A DNA stretch of 9,607 nt from JABEVB01 sp049965775. GTDB taxonomy: Bacteria > Planctomycetota > Phycisphaerae > WQYP01. Numbering within the stretch: the stretch's first letter is position 1; each line of letters starts with the position of its first letter. The stretch covers positions 1-9,607 of the forward strand of contig JBMFVX010000115.1 in assembly GCA_049965775.1 (NCBI GenBank), written 5' to 3'. Below the pieces are notes generated by a model. It was given only the letters and a program-made list of their open reading frames with translations, did no database searches and was not told the DNA's origin. The position numbers and the translations under genes are program-made. Of this stretch, positions 1 through 6,234 are shown piece by piece.

Positions 1-78
1 TATTACGAAAAGCGGAGCGTTTCGGTTCATATTTCATCCAAATAGGCGGCAAGGCGGAAAATTACGCTGGTTTAAGGC

Positions 79-2292
79 CTAGTGCCCCTGCCCTGCAGTG
101 GTTTGCGCTGCTGGCAACAGCCCGGATCCGCCGGATTGCCCCAACCCATGCCGCGCAAGAAGCTTTATCTTAACGTCCAGCGCATGGGCCTCATCTTGGG
201 CGTTTTTCGCCCGCTGCAGTTCACCATCGGCGCGGTAAGCCTTGGCAAGCGTCTGCAGGCAGGCAAGCAAATTGTCCAGCGGAGCATGATGTGTCGCCCC
301 AAAGTGCAGTCCCGTAATTGCCTTTCGCGCCAGGCGCGTCGCCACCTGCAATTCCCCGATGGCGTCAGCCGCGCGGCCATGCGCCAGCAGGCATCTGCCA
401 TAAGCGTAGTGGCCCAGCGCATACTGCGGCGATATTGCCACCGCTCGGGCAAAATGCCGCAAGGCCCCCTGCCAGTCGCCAAGACGTTCGAGCGTAATAG
501 CCAGATCGTAATGCGCCTTGGTATTACGCGGTTCGAAGCGCAACCCTTGCCGATACGCCAACGCAGCGGCCTTAAAGTTTCCGGCATGCACCAGGTCCGC
601 CGCCAGCATGAAATGCAATGTCGCCGACCGTGGTACAAATGCCAATCCCTGCTTGATATCTTTTATTGCATTCGCCCAGTCGCCGGTATGTTCATAACAG
701 TGCACCAGCTTTTTAATAATGTGCATATTGTGCGGCTGCCCCGCCAGCGACACCCGATACCACTTAATCGCCAGCGAATATTGCCCCATAAGGTAATACA
801 TATCGCCAATGTTGCCGGTAACTGTTGGATCAGCTCCACCCGAAAGTTTGTTGGCGCTGGCCAGAAGCGGGCCGGCTATACTCAGTTGCTTCTGCATGGC
901 GTAATGCACCGCAAGATTTTCCTGTGCGACCCAGCAGTTTGGATTGTACTTAAGCACGTGCGACCAAACCCGATACGGTGGCTCATAAACCAGGCTTTGG
1001 GCGAAGGAAACGGCAGCTAACGCCAGCAGCAACACTGCGCTGACAATCCACAATAGCACCGGTTCACCCATAAGCTTGTGACGGCCCCAGCGCCTGGCAG
1101 CCAGCGCTACACCCGCCCCTGCCAGCGACAAAGGACCAATGCACGCCAAATACTGGTAATGATCAGCGACAAATGTGTAGCGCATCGTATAGTACGAAAT
1201 AAAGCCCAGCACCGGCGATGCGGCAATTCCAAAAAACAGCGCCGCCGTCAGGGGACCTCGCCCAATCTTTCTGCGCAGAATAAACAATATCACAATCACA
1301 CCCAGCGCTGAAAGCGGCCAGAGCCACTGCCAGCCCCGCATCGCGGCGGGGTTCCATCGCCAATATACCTCCAGCAGCGGATGCGGCCATACCAGCTTAC
1401 CCAGATAAAACCAGATGGCATGCCCCGCCATAATGCTTCGCTGCGCCAACGAAAACGCAAAAGCCGCCCCTTCTGCGCCCGCCTGATGATGCTCCACATG
1501 AATGGTCATGGCCGCCAGCGCCAGACCAAAGCCAAACCACAGCAGCGTAGGCGCTATGTCACGCCAGCCGATGCGTCCCCGCCGCCACCAGGCAAGCACC
1601 AGCAATAGCGCCGGCAGTGTACAGACATCTGTTTTGCCCAACAGAGCTGCTACGTACAATGCCGTCGCACCGGCATACCACCAACCCCATTTTGCAGCGG
1701 CCCTGGAATCATCCACGGCAATCTTGCTATCGCCTGCCGCCAACGGAAACGCCCGCAGGTACATTAACACAGCACCAAATGCCAGCGCGGCCGAGGTCAG
1801 ATTTTTCTGCTCCACCGCCCAACCCACCGTCTCCACCTGCACCGGATGAACGGTAAAGAGCGCTGCGGCCAACCATGCGCCCGGTAGCCGCACCTGCCGC
1901 AGAACCATCCACAGCAAAACCCCGTCTATCGCCTGGAGAACAATGTTCAGCAGATGAAATCCAACAGGGTTTGTGCCCCAGAGGTGATACTCAATCCAGA
2001 AAAGGGTGTAGACGAGCGGGTAATATTGAATGCTGGTGCTGGGCACAAACCAGATGGACCACAACCCGCGCACATGCCGCAAACTTGGGTTCTGCACAAT
2101 GTAACCGTAGTCGTCCCATATGTAGCCGGCATGAATCAACGGCCAGTACGCCGCAAATGCCAACACCAGCAAGGCTAAGACCCCCGGCCAGGCCCCCTTC
2201 AACCAGCGCCACAATGCGCTCGCCAGCAGAGGACTCTGCGCGGAGCTCGCTTCCAATTCATGAGGCCCCGCGGCCGCCCGGGTTTGGCTCAT
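79..2292 (-). CDS. TMTC-like GT-C membrane protein with C-terminal TPR array (downstream paralogue)
   Basis: This is a 737-residue polytopic membrane protein with a soluble TPR tail. A short N-terminal segment (1-35) precedes the first membrane helix (about 36-54). The first extracytoplasmic loop carries the acidic WDDY motif (59-62), typical of GT-C glycosyltransferases, followed by YYPL and FWIEYHLWG (90-106). HPVQVETVGWAVEQKN (149-164) matches the HP-x-x-x-E-S-V-x-W-x-x-E-x-K-D/N signature of bacterial TPR/GT-C proteins. VADHYQYLA (375-383) is a further family block. About ten to twelve hydrophobic helices run to residue 430, and TPR-like repeats fill about 455-715. The family suggests transfer of a sugar from a polyprenyl-linked donor on the outer face of the membrane; donor and acceptor cannot be read from sequence. 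The start is supported by a GGAGGG Shine-Dalgarno six bases upstream and by an ATGA overlap with the preceding paralogue. The gene could equally be annotated simply as a TPR-containing membrane protein. Confidence 0.92.
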   Translation of the reverse strand: MSQTRAAAGPHELEASSAQSPLLASALWRWLKGAWPGVLALLVLAFAAYWPLIHAGYIWDDYGYIVQNPSLRHVRGLWSIWFVPSTSIQYYPLVYTLFWIEYHLWGTNPVGFHLLNIVLQAIDGVLLWMVLRQVRLPGAWLAAALFTVHPVQVETVGWAVEQKNLTSAALAFGAVLMYLRAFPLAAGDSKIAVDDSRAAAKWGWWYAGATALYVAALLGKTDVCTLPALLLVLAWWRRGRIGWRDIAPTLLWFGFGLALAAMTIHVEHHQAGAEGAAFAFSLAQRSIMAGHAIWFYLGKLVWPHPLLEVYWRWNPAAMRGWQWLWPLSALGVIVILFILRRKIGRGPLTAALFFGIAASPVLGFISYYTMRYTFVADHYQYLACIGPLSLAGAGVALAARRWGRHKLMGEPVLLWIVSAVLLLALAAVSFAQSLVYEPPYRVWSHVLKYNPNCWVAQENLAVHYAMQKQLSIAGPLLASANKLSGGADPTVTGNIGDMYYLMGQYSLAIKWYRVSLAGQPHNMHIIKKLVHCYEHTGDWANAIKDIKQGLAFVPRSATLHFMLAADLVHAGNFKAAALAYRQGLRFEPRNTKAHYDLAITLERLGDWQGALRHFARAVAISPQYALGHYAYGRCLLAHGRAADAIGELQVATRLARKAITGLHFGATHHAPLDNLLACLQTLAKAYRADGELQRAKNAQDEAHALDVKIKLLARHGLGQSGGSGLLPAAQTTAGQGH

Positions 2293-4688
2293 TGCCAGCC
2301 CTCCAACCGCACATCGGCTTTTGGAAGACCTTCTAACTGAGATGCATCCTTGGGCAGCGGCTTAAGCAGCCGCAGGTAATTATGGTACAAAGCCATTTGC
2401 CGCAGAGCCTCCTGCGGATGCCCCTCCTGCTGCAGGGCTTGCGCCAGCAACAAATGAGCCTCGGCGTTGTGCCTTTGGAGTTTAAGTCCGGATTCAAGCT
2501 CAGCCACTGCCGCCGCCACCTCGCCATTTTTCAGCAGGCACCGCCCATACAAAAAGCGATGCATCGCGCTGCCGGGCTTCGCATGTACTACGTGGCGATA
2601 ATAAGGCAGGGCACGATCGTATTGCTTGAGCGCATCGAGGTATTGCGCCAGTTCAAATTGATAAACCGAATGCGTTGGATTAAGCGCAATAGCATACTTC
2701 AATTCAGCAATGGCCGCCGCATGATACGCCTGATGCCAGTAAATGCGGGCCAAAGCTTGATGCAGCTTGTCGGATTGCGGCATCATGTCAAGCCCTTTGC
2801 GAACGTCCCAATAGGCCCGATCCCACTGGCCCAAACGCTCGCGCAGCGCCGCAAGCAAATAAATATCGCTGTCAGCCGTCCTATTGATCTTCAGGGCCTG
2901 CACCAACGCGGCAATGGCCTGATGTACATGCCCCTGCTGCTTGAGAAGCAATGCGTAATTGTAAAACAAACCGGCCGAGTGCTTCTGAATTCGCAGTCCG
3001 GCGAGATATTGCGCCTCCGCTTGCCGCAAATGCCCGCTATTAAAATACTCCGAACCCAGATTCATGTGCGCCGCCCACGAGGCGGGGTTGTAGCGCAGCG
3101 TATGCTTCCAGACATGCTCCGGGTTGGTGTAAATGGCGCTTTGCGCCGCTGCCCGTACCGCCAGCACCGCCACCGCCGCTGCGGCCGCAATGCGGCCCAT
3201 TTTCATGGCCGTTGCGCCCCGCCGCGCCAGCAGCGCGGCCAACCCGCCGGCAAACAGCGCTGTAATGCCAGGAATAGCCACATACTGCAGATGATCCGCC
3301 ACCAGCGATTGGCCCATATACGCCATGCTTACAACGCCTATCACCGGCAGCACACTGATCAAAAAAAAGCCCAGCCCAAAAGCAACTGCCCGGCCCCACA
3401 CGCGCCAAAACCACCAGCACGATCCAGCCACCATCGCCATCGCGGCATCCGGCAGCCACGCCCACCATTGCTGCCAGGGCACATGCCAATACGGATACAC
3501 CATAAGCATGCGATACGGAAACACATCTTTCAGCACATAAAACCAGAATACCCAACCCGCCCCGGCAATCCTCTCGGGTATCGGTCGCACGGGCACACGC
3601 CCATGCAACGCCTGCCGATACTGAAACCACATGGTGACCAATCCCAGTATCAGGGCCAGCAAAAAGAACGGAGCCACGGCCGCAATATCGCGCCAGGCCA
3701 CGCGGCTGCGCCGCCACCAAATGCACAATACCAATACCGGCGCCAACGTAACGACTGTGGTTTTCGATAAAAGAGCCAGCAGAAATGCCAGCAGGGCAGC
3801 CACGTACCAGCCCCATTGCCGGCGCTGGTCAAACTCTAAAAAAAGGGTCAGCGCCAAATAACAAAAGAAACCTGACAGTGTATTTTTAAGTTCGGCGATC
3901 CAGACCACGCTCTCAACGGTTACGGGATGAATCAGATAAAGCACCGCGCCCAACCAGGGAGCCGGAATACCAAGTTGCACCAATATTCGCCACAGCAGCA
4001 CCGCTCCCAGTGTATGCAGAAAAATGCTTACCAGCCGGTAACCCCATAAATGATGGCCCCAGACGCGCCACTCCACCCAGAAAAGGGTAGACATAACCGG
4101 AAAATAATCGGGTGTTATGCCAAATGGTGTAACCGTCATGGTTCCCGGCGGCTTACCCGAATGATTAGGCCCGCAAAGCGTGACCTGCCGCAGGGGCCAC
4201 ATCAACCCAACAATCACGCTCGGGCGGCCAATTCCACCACCATATAAATACGTCGGCGTTTTTGATGCGATAGATATCTCATGGCCTATCGGATACCAGA
4301 TGGTTGCCAGTCCACTGGTGCTTTTCATCGCCGAGTTCTGCAGCACCAAAATGGCATCATCCCACATCTCTCCACCGCCAAGTGCCGGCGAAAAAACGGC
4401 CAACGCCAAAGCGAGCATCGCTACGGCCAGTAAGATGCGTTTAACACCCACCCGGTCCACAATCAACCGAAGCAATTCACTGCCGCCCGTGCCCGCCCCA
4501 GCGATGGCGGAAACAGCCGGTGTGATTGCGCCGCTTGATACCCCCGTCGGCGTTGCCGCCGGCGTCGAACTTTCTGTTTTATCTGACAAATTCACTCCGC
4601 GGGCGGTTTCCTCAAAAGCCATATGCTTACATGCCCCTGCTTCTGCACTTGACCAACGCACAGAGCCAAACTCCACACTCCCCATCAT
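2289..4688 (-). CDS. TMTC-like GT-C membrane protein with C-terminal TPR array (upstream paralogue)
   Basis: This 799-residue paralogue of the next gene aligns with it along its whole length. A Ser/Thr/Ala-rich, probably cytoplasmic N-terminus (to about 80) precedes the first helix (about 84-101). The acidic WDD motif is at 109-111, YFPVMSTLFWVEW at 195-207, HPVTVESVVWIAELKN at 254-269, and VADHLQYVA at 463-471. Membrane helices end near 518, and TPR-like repeats span about 525-775. Compared with its partner it has about 58 extra residues (135-192) in the first extracytoplasmic loop. The expected role is a polyprenyl-donor glycosyltransferase acting outside the membrane, by family resemblance only. 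The start is uncertain. The ATG at 4688 has GGCGG directly abutting it and no properly spaced Shine-Dalgarno. Met23 (codon at 4620-4622) has AGGGG eleven bases upstream and would give a 777-residue protein. It is probably the first gene of a two-gene operon. Confidence 0.9.
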   Translation of the reverse strand: MMGSVEFGSVRWSSAEAGACKHMAFEETARGVNLSDKTESSTPAATPTGVSSGAITPAVSAIAGAGTGGSELLRLIVDRVGVKRILLAVAMLALALAVFSPALGGGEMWDDAILVLQNSAMKSTSGLATIWYPIGHEISIASKTPTYLYGGGIGRPSVIVGLMWPLRQVTLCGPNHSGKPPGTMTVTPFGITPDYFPVMSTLFWVEWRVWGHHLWGYRLVSIFLHTLGAVLLWRILVQLGIPAPWLGAVLYLIHPVTVESVVWIAELKNTLSGFFCYLALTLFLEFDQRRQWGWYVAALLAFLLALLSKTTVVTLAPVLVLCIWWRRSRVAWRDIAAVAPFFLLALILGLVTMWFQYRQALHGRVPVRPIPERIAGAGWVFWFYVLKDVFPYRMLMVYPYWHVPWQQWWAWLPDAAMAMVAGSCWWFWRVWGRAVAFGLGFFLISVLPVIGVVSMAYMGQSLVADHLQYVAIPGITALFAGGLAALLARRGATAMKMGRIAAAAAVAVLAVRAAAQSAIYTNPEHVWKHTLRYNPASWAAHMNLGSEYFNSGHLRQAEAQYLAGLRIQKHSAGLFYNYALLLKQQGHVHQAIAALVQALKINRTADSDIYLLAALRERLGQWDRAYWDVRKGLDMMPQSDKLHQALARIYWHQAYHAAAIAELKYAIALNPTHSVYQFELAQYLDALKQYDRALPYYRHVVHAKPGSAMHRFLYGRCLLKNGEVAAAVAELESGLKLQRHNAEAHLLLAQALQQEGHPQEALRQMALYHNYLRLLKPLPKDASQLEGLPKADVRLEGWQ
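2299..2304 (-). promoter_or_regulatory. Shine-Dalgarno for the downstream GT-C/TPR gene
   Basis: On the minus strand GGAGGG lies six bases before the ATG at 2292, inside the last codons of the upstream paralogue. With the ATGA stop/start overlap it fixes the start and suggests coupled translation of the pair. Confidence 0.75.
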
Positions 4689-4700
4689 CCGCCGATTAAT

Positions 4701-4731
4701 ATTGTATACGAGCCTGTGGGCATCAGGTACA
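4701..4731 (-). promoter_or_regulatory. Possible promoter for the GT-C/TPR pair
   Basis: The minus strand reads TATACAAT at 4708-4701, a good -10-like element. TGTACC lies 17 bases upstream (4731-4726) and matches only three of six bases of the -35 consensus. Transcription would begin near 4694. That leaves almost no leader before the ATG at 4688 but about 70 bases before the alternative start at 4622. It is supported only by motif resemblance and position just downstream of a terminator-like hairpin. Confidence 0.3.
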
Positions 4732-4741
4732 CATCAACCGC

Positions 4742-4773
4742 AAAAATTTCGGCGGCGGGCGCGCCGCCGAAAA
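4742..4773 (-). terminator. Terminator-like GC-rich hairpin upstream of the GT-C/TPR pair
   Basis: Bases 4747-4757 pair perfectly with 4762-4772 (11 bp, core CGGCGGCG/CGCCGCCG, four-base loop). Read on the minus strand the stem is followed by TTTTT, the layout of an intrinsic terminator. On the plus strand the following bases are AAAATTC, so only the minus orientation fits. It would insulate the GT-C/TPR genes from minus-strand transcription entering from the spacer, or act as an attenuator if the real promoter lies further upstream. Confidence 0.5.
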
Positions 4774-4780
4774 TTCTCGT

Positions 4781-4850
4781 CGGCCAACCCTCAAAAGCTG
4801 GAAGATTGGGGTCTGTACTCGAAACCACATCCGGCTTTTGGGGTGGGCCG
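4781..4850 (+). repeat. Strong imperfect 70-nt inverted repeat, possible structured RNA
   Basis: Bases 4789-4801 pair with 4831-4843 (13 bp), and 4781-4785 pair with 4846-4850 (5 bp), separated by a small 3x2 internal loop. Both non-Watson-Crick positions in the long arm are U opposite G when read as plus-strand RNA. On the minus strand they become C-A mismatches. The roughly 29-base terminal region may form a further short stem. There is no ORF support here. Whether this is a small RNA, a leader structure or a DNA-level element (MITE, recombination site) is unknown; it does not match a known RNA family by eye. Confidence 0.4.
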
Positions 4851-4962
4851 GTGGCAGCCTTTCGCCGTGATAGGATGCAATTGGTGTTGATTTTTATATG
4901 CAAAGGTGCGGCGGCGGCAGTGGTGGTTCGCACCGTGGGGATATGGTGGAACCACGCCCGTT

Positions 4963-5211
4963 TCAGTCTATTTCAAAACGGGCTATTTTATTGCCGTTCG
5001 ACTTTTCATCGGCTTCCCACAATAGAACATTCCGCGCGGCATAAGCCGCGTAGGCCATCTCCCAGAACGCAAGGGCTGGGGCAGCATTCGCCATGAGCGC
5101 AATTGCACGAAAGTCGCCGGGGGAACTTGGCCTGTCGAGGAAGTCCGCCGCGCAAATAAGGGCGATGGCGTATATCCATGTTAACGCGAGCATCCAGGGA
5201 CGCGTCCTCAC
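4963..5211 (-). CDS. Possible small membrane protein (82 codons, GTG start)
   Basis: I do not recognise this ORF. It encodes 82 residues with a hydrophobic N-terminal stretch (about 7-22) and a second Ala-rich hydrophobic stretch (about 34-58). A charged, soluble C-terminus follows. The GTG start has a strong GGGGAGG Shine-Dalgarno (5220-5226) eight bases upstream, and an in-frame TAA at about 5262 bounds the ORF. A 19-codon ATG ORF (5267-5208) ends in a GTGA overlap with this start, like a coupled leader peptide. Against it: no known domain, an unrelated plus-strand ORF overlapping part of it, and isolation from other genes. It may be a real small protein, a decayed gene fragment or chance. 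Confidence 0.35.
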   Translation of the reverse strand: MRTRPWMLALTWIYAIALICAADFLDRPSSPGDFRAIALMANAAPALAFWEMAYAAYAARNVLLWEADEKSNGNKIARFEID

Positions 5212-5219
5212 GCGAATAG

Positions 5220-5226
5220 CCTCCCC
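5220..5226 (-). promoter_or_regulatory. Shine-Dalgarno of the possible small membrane protein
   Basis: The minus strand reads GGGGAGG with an eight-base spacer to the GTG at 5211. A 6-bp hairpin (GCCGAG/CTCGGC, 5227-5242) sits directly upstream of it. This site is the main reason for considering the 82-codon ORF real. Confidence 0.35.
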
Positions 5227-5472
5227 GCCGAGAAAGCTCGGCAGCCGCTGCTTGCACGTTTACTCATCGCGGTATTTATCGCCAAATCGTCGGAGCGTAC
5301 TTCTAAAAACGGTTCCATTGTATCCTTTGTGCATGAGCGCCCAGCGAAGATTTCAGCGGCTTAACGGACCGGAATTAACGCAGGATGTTTTAGCCGGAAT
5401 TGCTTTCCAGGACGGACAACGAAAACCGGCCACCTAATCCACGGTCCACAAGATTTGACAGTAACTCCAGCC

Positions 5473-5503
5473 TAGGGTAACCCGGAGCGGAGCCGGCCCT
5501 TTT
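5473..5503 (+). terminator. Weak terminator-like hairpin
   Basis: AGGG at the left pairs with CCCT at the right. Inside them CCGG pairs with CCGG across a seven-base loop, leaving an asymmetric four-base internal loop. TTTT follows on the plus strand. No confident plus-strand gene ends just before it; the nearest ORF stop is at 5437. It may be chance, or mark the end of an unrecognised transcript. Confidence 0.25.
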
Positions 5504-5530
5504 TAATGATCGGAAACAATTTTCGGCACC

Positions 5531-5559
5531 TGCCCAACCGGTTCGGGTCACGTTACAAT
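5531..5559 (+). promoter_or_regulatory. Possible promoter for the DUF4416-transferase-ligase operon
   Basis: TACAAT (5554-5559) matches the -10 consensus at five of six positions. TGCCCA lies 17 bases upstream and matches only three of six -35 bases. Its position would give a leader of about 55 bases before the ATG at 5621. It also argues against the alternative ATG at 5558, which lies inside the -10 element. A perfect TTGACA at 5455-5460 has no good -10 at the right distance. Confidence 0.3.
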
Positions 5560-5620
5560 GTCGGCGGTATTGGCATGGTATTGGCTCTGCCAAAGCCGTG
5601 GTTGTAAAAGAGATGTTTTG

Positions 5621-6178
5621 ATGGCTGTTCCCAACCCTCCGCTTCCCGTACTCCGGTTTGCCGGCCTGTTGGCTGCTGATGAGATGCAGCTCGCTGCGGC
5701 CCAGCGTGAGCTTACACAATGGTATGGTGCTATTGACGATCAGACCCAACCTATGCCATTTACCTTTACCGACTACTATGCCGATCAAATGGGCCACAAG
5801 CTGCTGCGACAATGGGTACGGTTTGCCAATCTCTTTGCGCCCGAACAGCTTGCCAAATGCAAACTGGAAACCAACATGGCGGAAATTTTACTGGCACGGC
5901 AATTTCCGCAGGCAGCCAAACGCCCCGTAAATATTGACCCCGGATATTTGACGAGAACCAAAATCATTCTGGCCACTACCAAAGATCACAGCCACCGCGT
6001 CTATTTAAGCGAAGGCATCTACTCCGAGGTAACGCTGCACTGGAATGGGTCGCGTTGGATTGCGTGGCCCTGGACCTATCCTGACTATCAATCGGATGTA
6101 GCACAGAGCTTTTTTGTACGCGCCCGCGAGGCTTACTTTTCGACCTTGCAGCGCAAAGTTTCGCTAAGCGCCGTTTAA
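5621..6178 (+). CDS. DUF4416 family protein
   Basis: The 185-residue product matches the DUF4416 family as I recall it. The conserved blocks, in order, are FAGLLAADE (12-20), FTDYYADQMG (49-58), NIDPGYLT (104-111), ATTKDHSHRVYL (118-129), GIYSEVTL (132-139) and PWTYPDYQS (150-158). It is soluble, with no signal peptide or membrane segment, and full length for the family. The biochemical role is unknown. The dense invariant Asp, His, Lys and Tyr residues suggest an enzyme or ligand-binding protein. I chose the ATG at 5621 because the conserved region starts soon after it; the in-frame ATG at 5558 would add 21 residues with no family resemblance and has no Shine-Dalgarno. The Shine-Dalgarno at 5621 is itself weak (AGAG). 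The transferase gene follows 56 bases downstream on the same strand, so co-transcription is likely. Confidence 0.9.
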   Translation: MAVPNPPLPVLRFAGLLAADEMQLAAAQRELTQWYGAIDDQTQPMPFTFTDYYADQMGHKLLRQWVRFANLFAPEQLAKCKLETNMAEILLARQFPQAAKRPVNIDPGYLTRTKIILATTKDHSHRVYLSEGIYSEVTLHWNGSRWIAWPWTYPDYQSDVAQSFFVRAREAYFSTLQRKVSLSAV

Positions 6179-6204
6179 GCCATCGCTTCTAAGGGCTAAA
6201 CGGC
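6170..6204 (+). other. Intercistronic hairpin spanning the DUF4416 stop codon
   Basis: GCCGTTTA-A-GCC (6170-6181) pairs with GGCTAAACGGC (6194-6204): 8 bp, a single bulged A, then 3 bp, with a loop of about 12 bases. The TAA stop (6176-6178) lies in the left arm. No T-run follows, so it is not a standard terminator. It could stabilise the upstream message or tune expression of the downstream genes. Confidence 0.45.
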
Positions 6205-6224
6205 GGCCTGACCACTGCACTGTT

Positions 6225-6229
6225 GGGAG
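6225..6229 (+). promoter_or_regulatory. Shine-Dalgarno fixing the transferase start
   Basis: GGGAG lies five bases before the ATG at 6235. It overlaps the alternative TTG codon at 6223 and therefore favours the ATG as the true start. Confidence 0.65.
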
Positions 6230-6234
6230 CTTGC

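Larger units (their letters stand above)
4689..5620. other. Divergent intergenic spacer without a confident gene
   Basis: This spacer of about 0.93 kb separates the two divergent blocks. ORFs on both strands here are short and mutually overlapping. Their translations lack recognisable domains, apart from the low-confidence 82-codon minus-strand ORF listed separately. The stretch contains the hairpins at 4742-4773 and 4781-4850, a small 8-bp hairpin at about 4956-4983 (GCCCGTTT/AAACGGGC) followed by a T-rich run on the plus strand, a terminator-like stem at 5473-5503, and TACAAT -10-like hexamers at 5554-5559 (plus) and 5322-5317 (minus). It must hold the promoters for both blocks. Confidence 0.6.

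Noticed and set aside
1..78. Terminator for the GT-C/TPR pair in the left flank
   Set aside because: Only a short CGAAA/TTTCG pairing is visible, without a convincing T-run on the minus strand.
82..1020. Long plus-strand ORF opposite the downstream GT-C/TPR gene
   Set aside because: It is antisense to a well-supported coding region. Its translation is rich in Arg, Gln and Pro and has no family motifs.
2382..3770. 462-codon plus-strand ORF opposite the upstream GT-C/TPR gene
   Set aside because: It is antisense to a gene with clear GT-C motifs and TPRs. The His/Arg/Pro-rich product is the expected shadow of GC-biased coding sequence.
4781..4850. Integron attC site
   Set aside because: The end boxes (GGCCAAC / GGTGGGC) only partly resemble the RYYYAAC / GTTRRRY consensus. 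There is no integrase and no cassette-like array.
4685..4933. 82-codon minus-strand ORF whose TGA overlaps the ATG of the upstream GT-C/TPR gene (ATGA)
   Set aside because: The overlap resembles other junctions in the window. However, the GTG start has no Shine-Dalgarno, the product has no recognisable domain, and the frame runs through the terminator-like and 70-nt hairpins.
5093..5437. 114-codon plus-strand ORF (and a 34-codon subset from 5334)
   Set aside because: It has no Shine-Dalgarno and no hydrophobic or domain pattern, and it overlaps the better-supported minus-strand ORF. The downstream terminator-like stem alone is not enough.
5455..5483. Promoter built on the perfect TTGACA at 5455-5460
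   Set aside because: The hexamer 17 bases downstream (TAACCC) is a poor -10, and the terminator-like stem would lie immediately behind it.
5390..5812. 140-codon minus-strand ORF
   Set aside because: It largely overlaps the conserved DUF4416 gene in antisense and lacks motifs.
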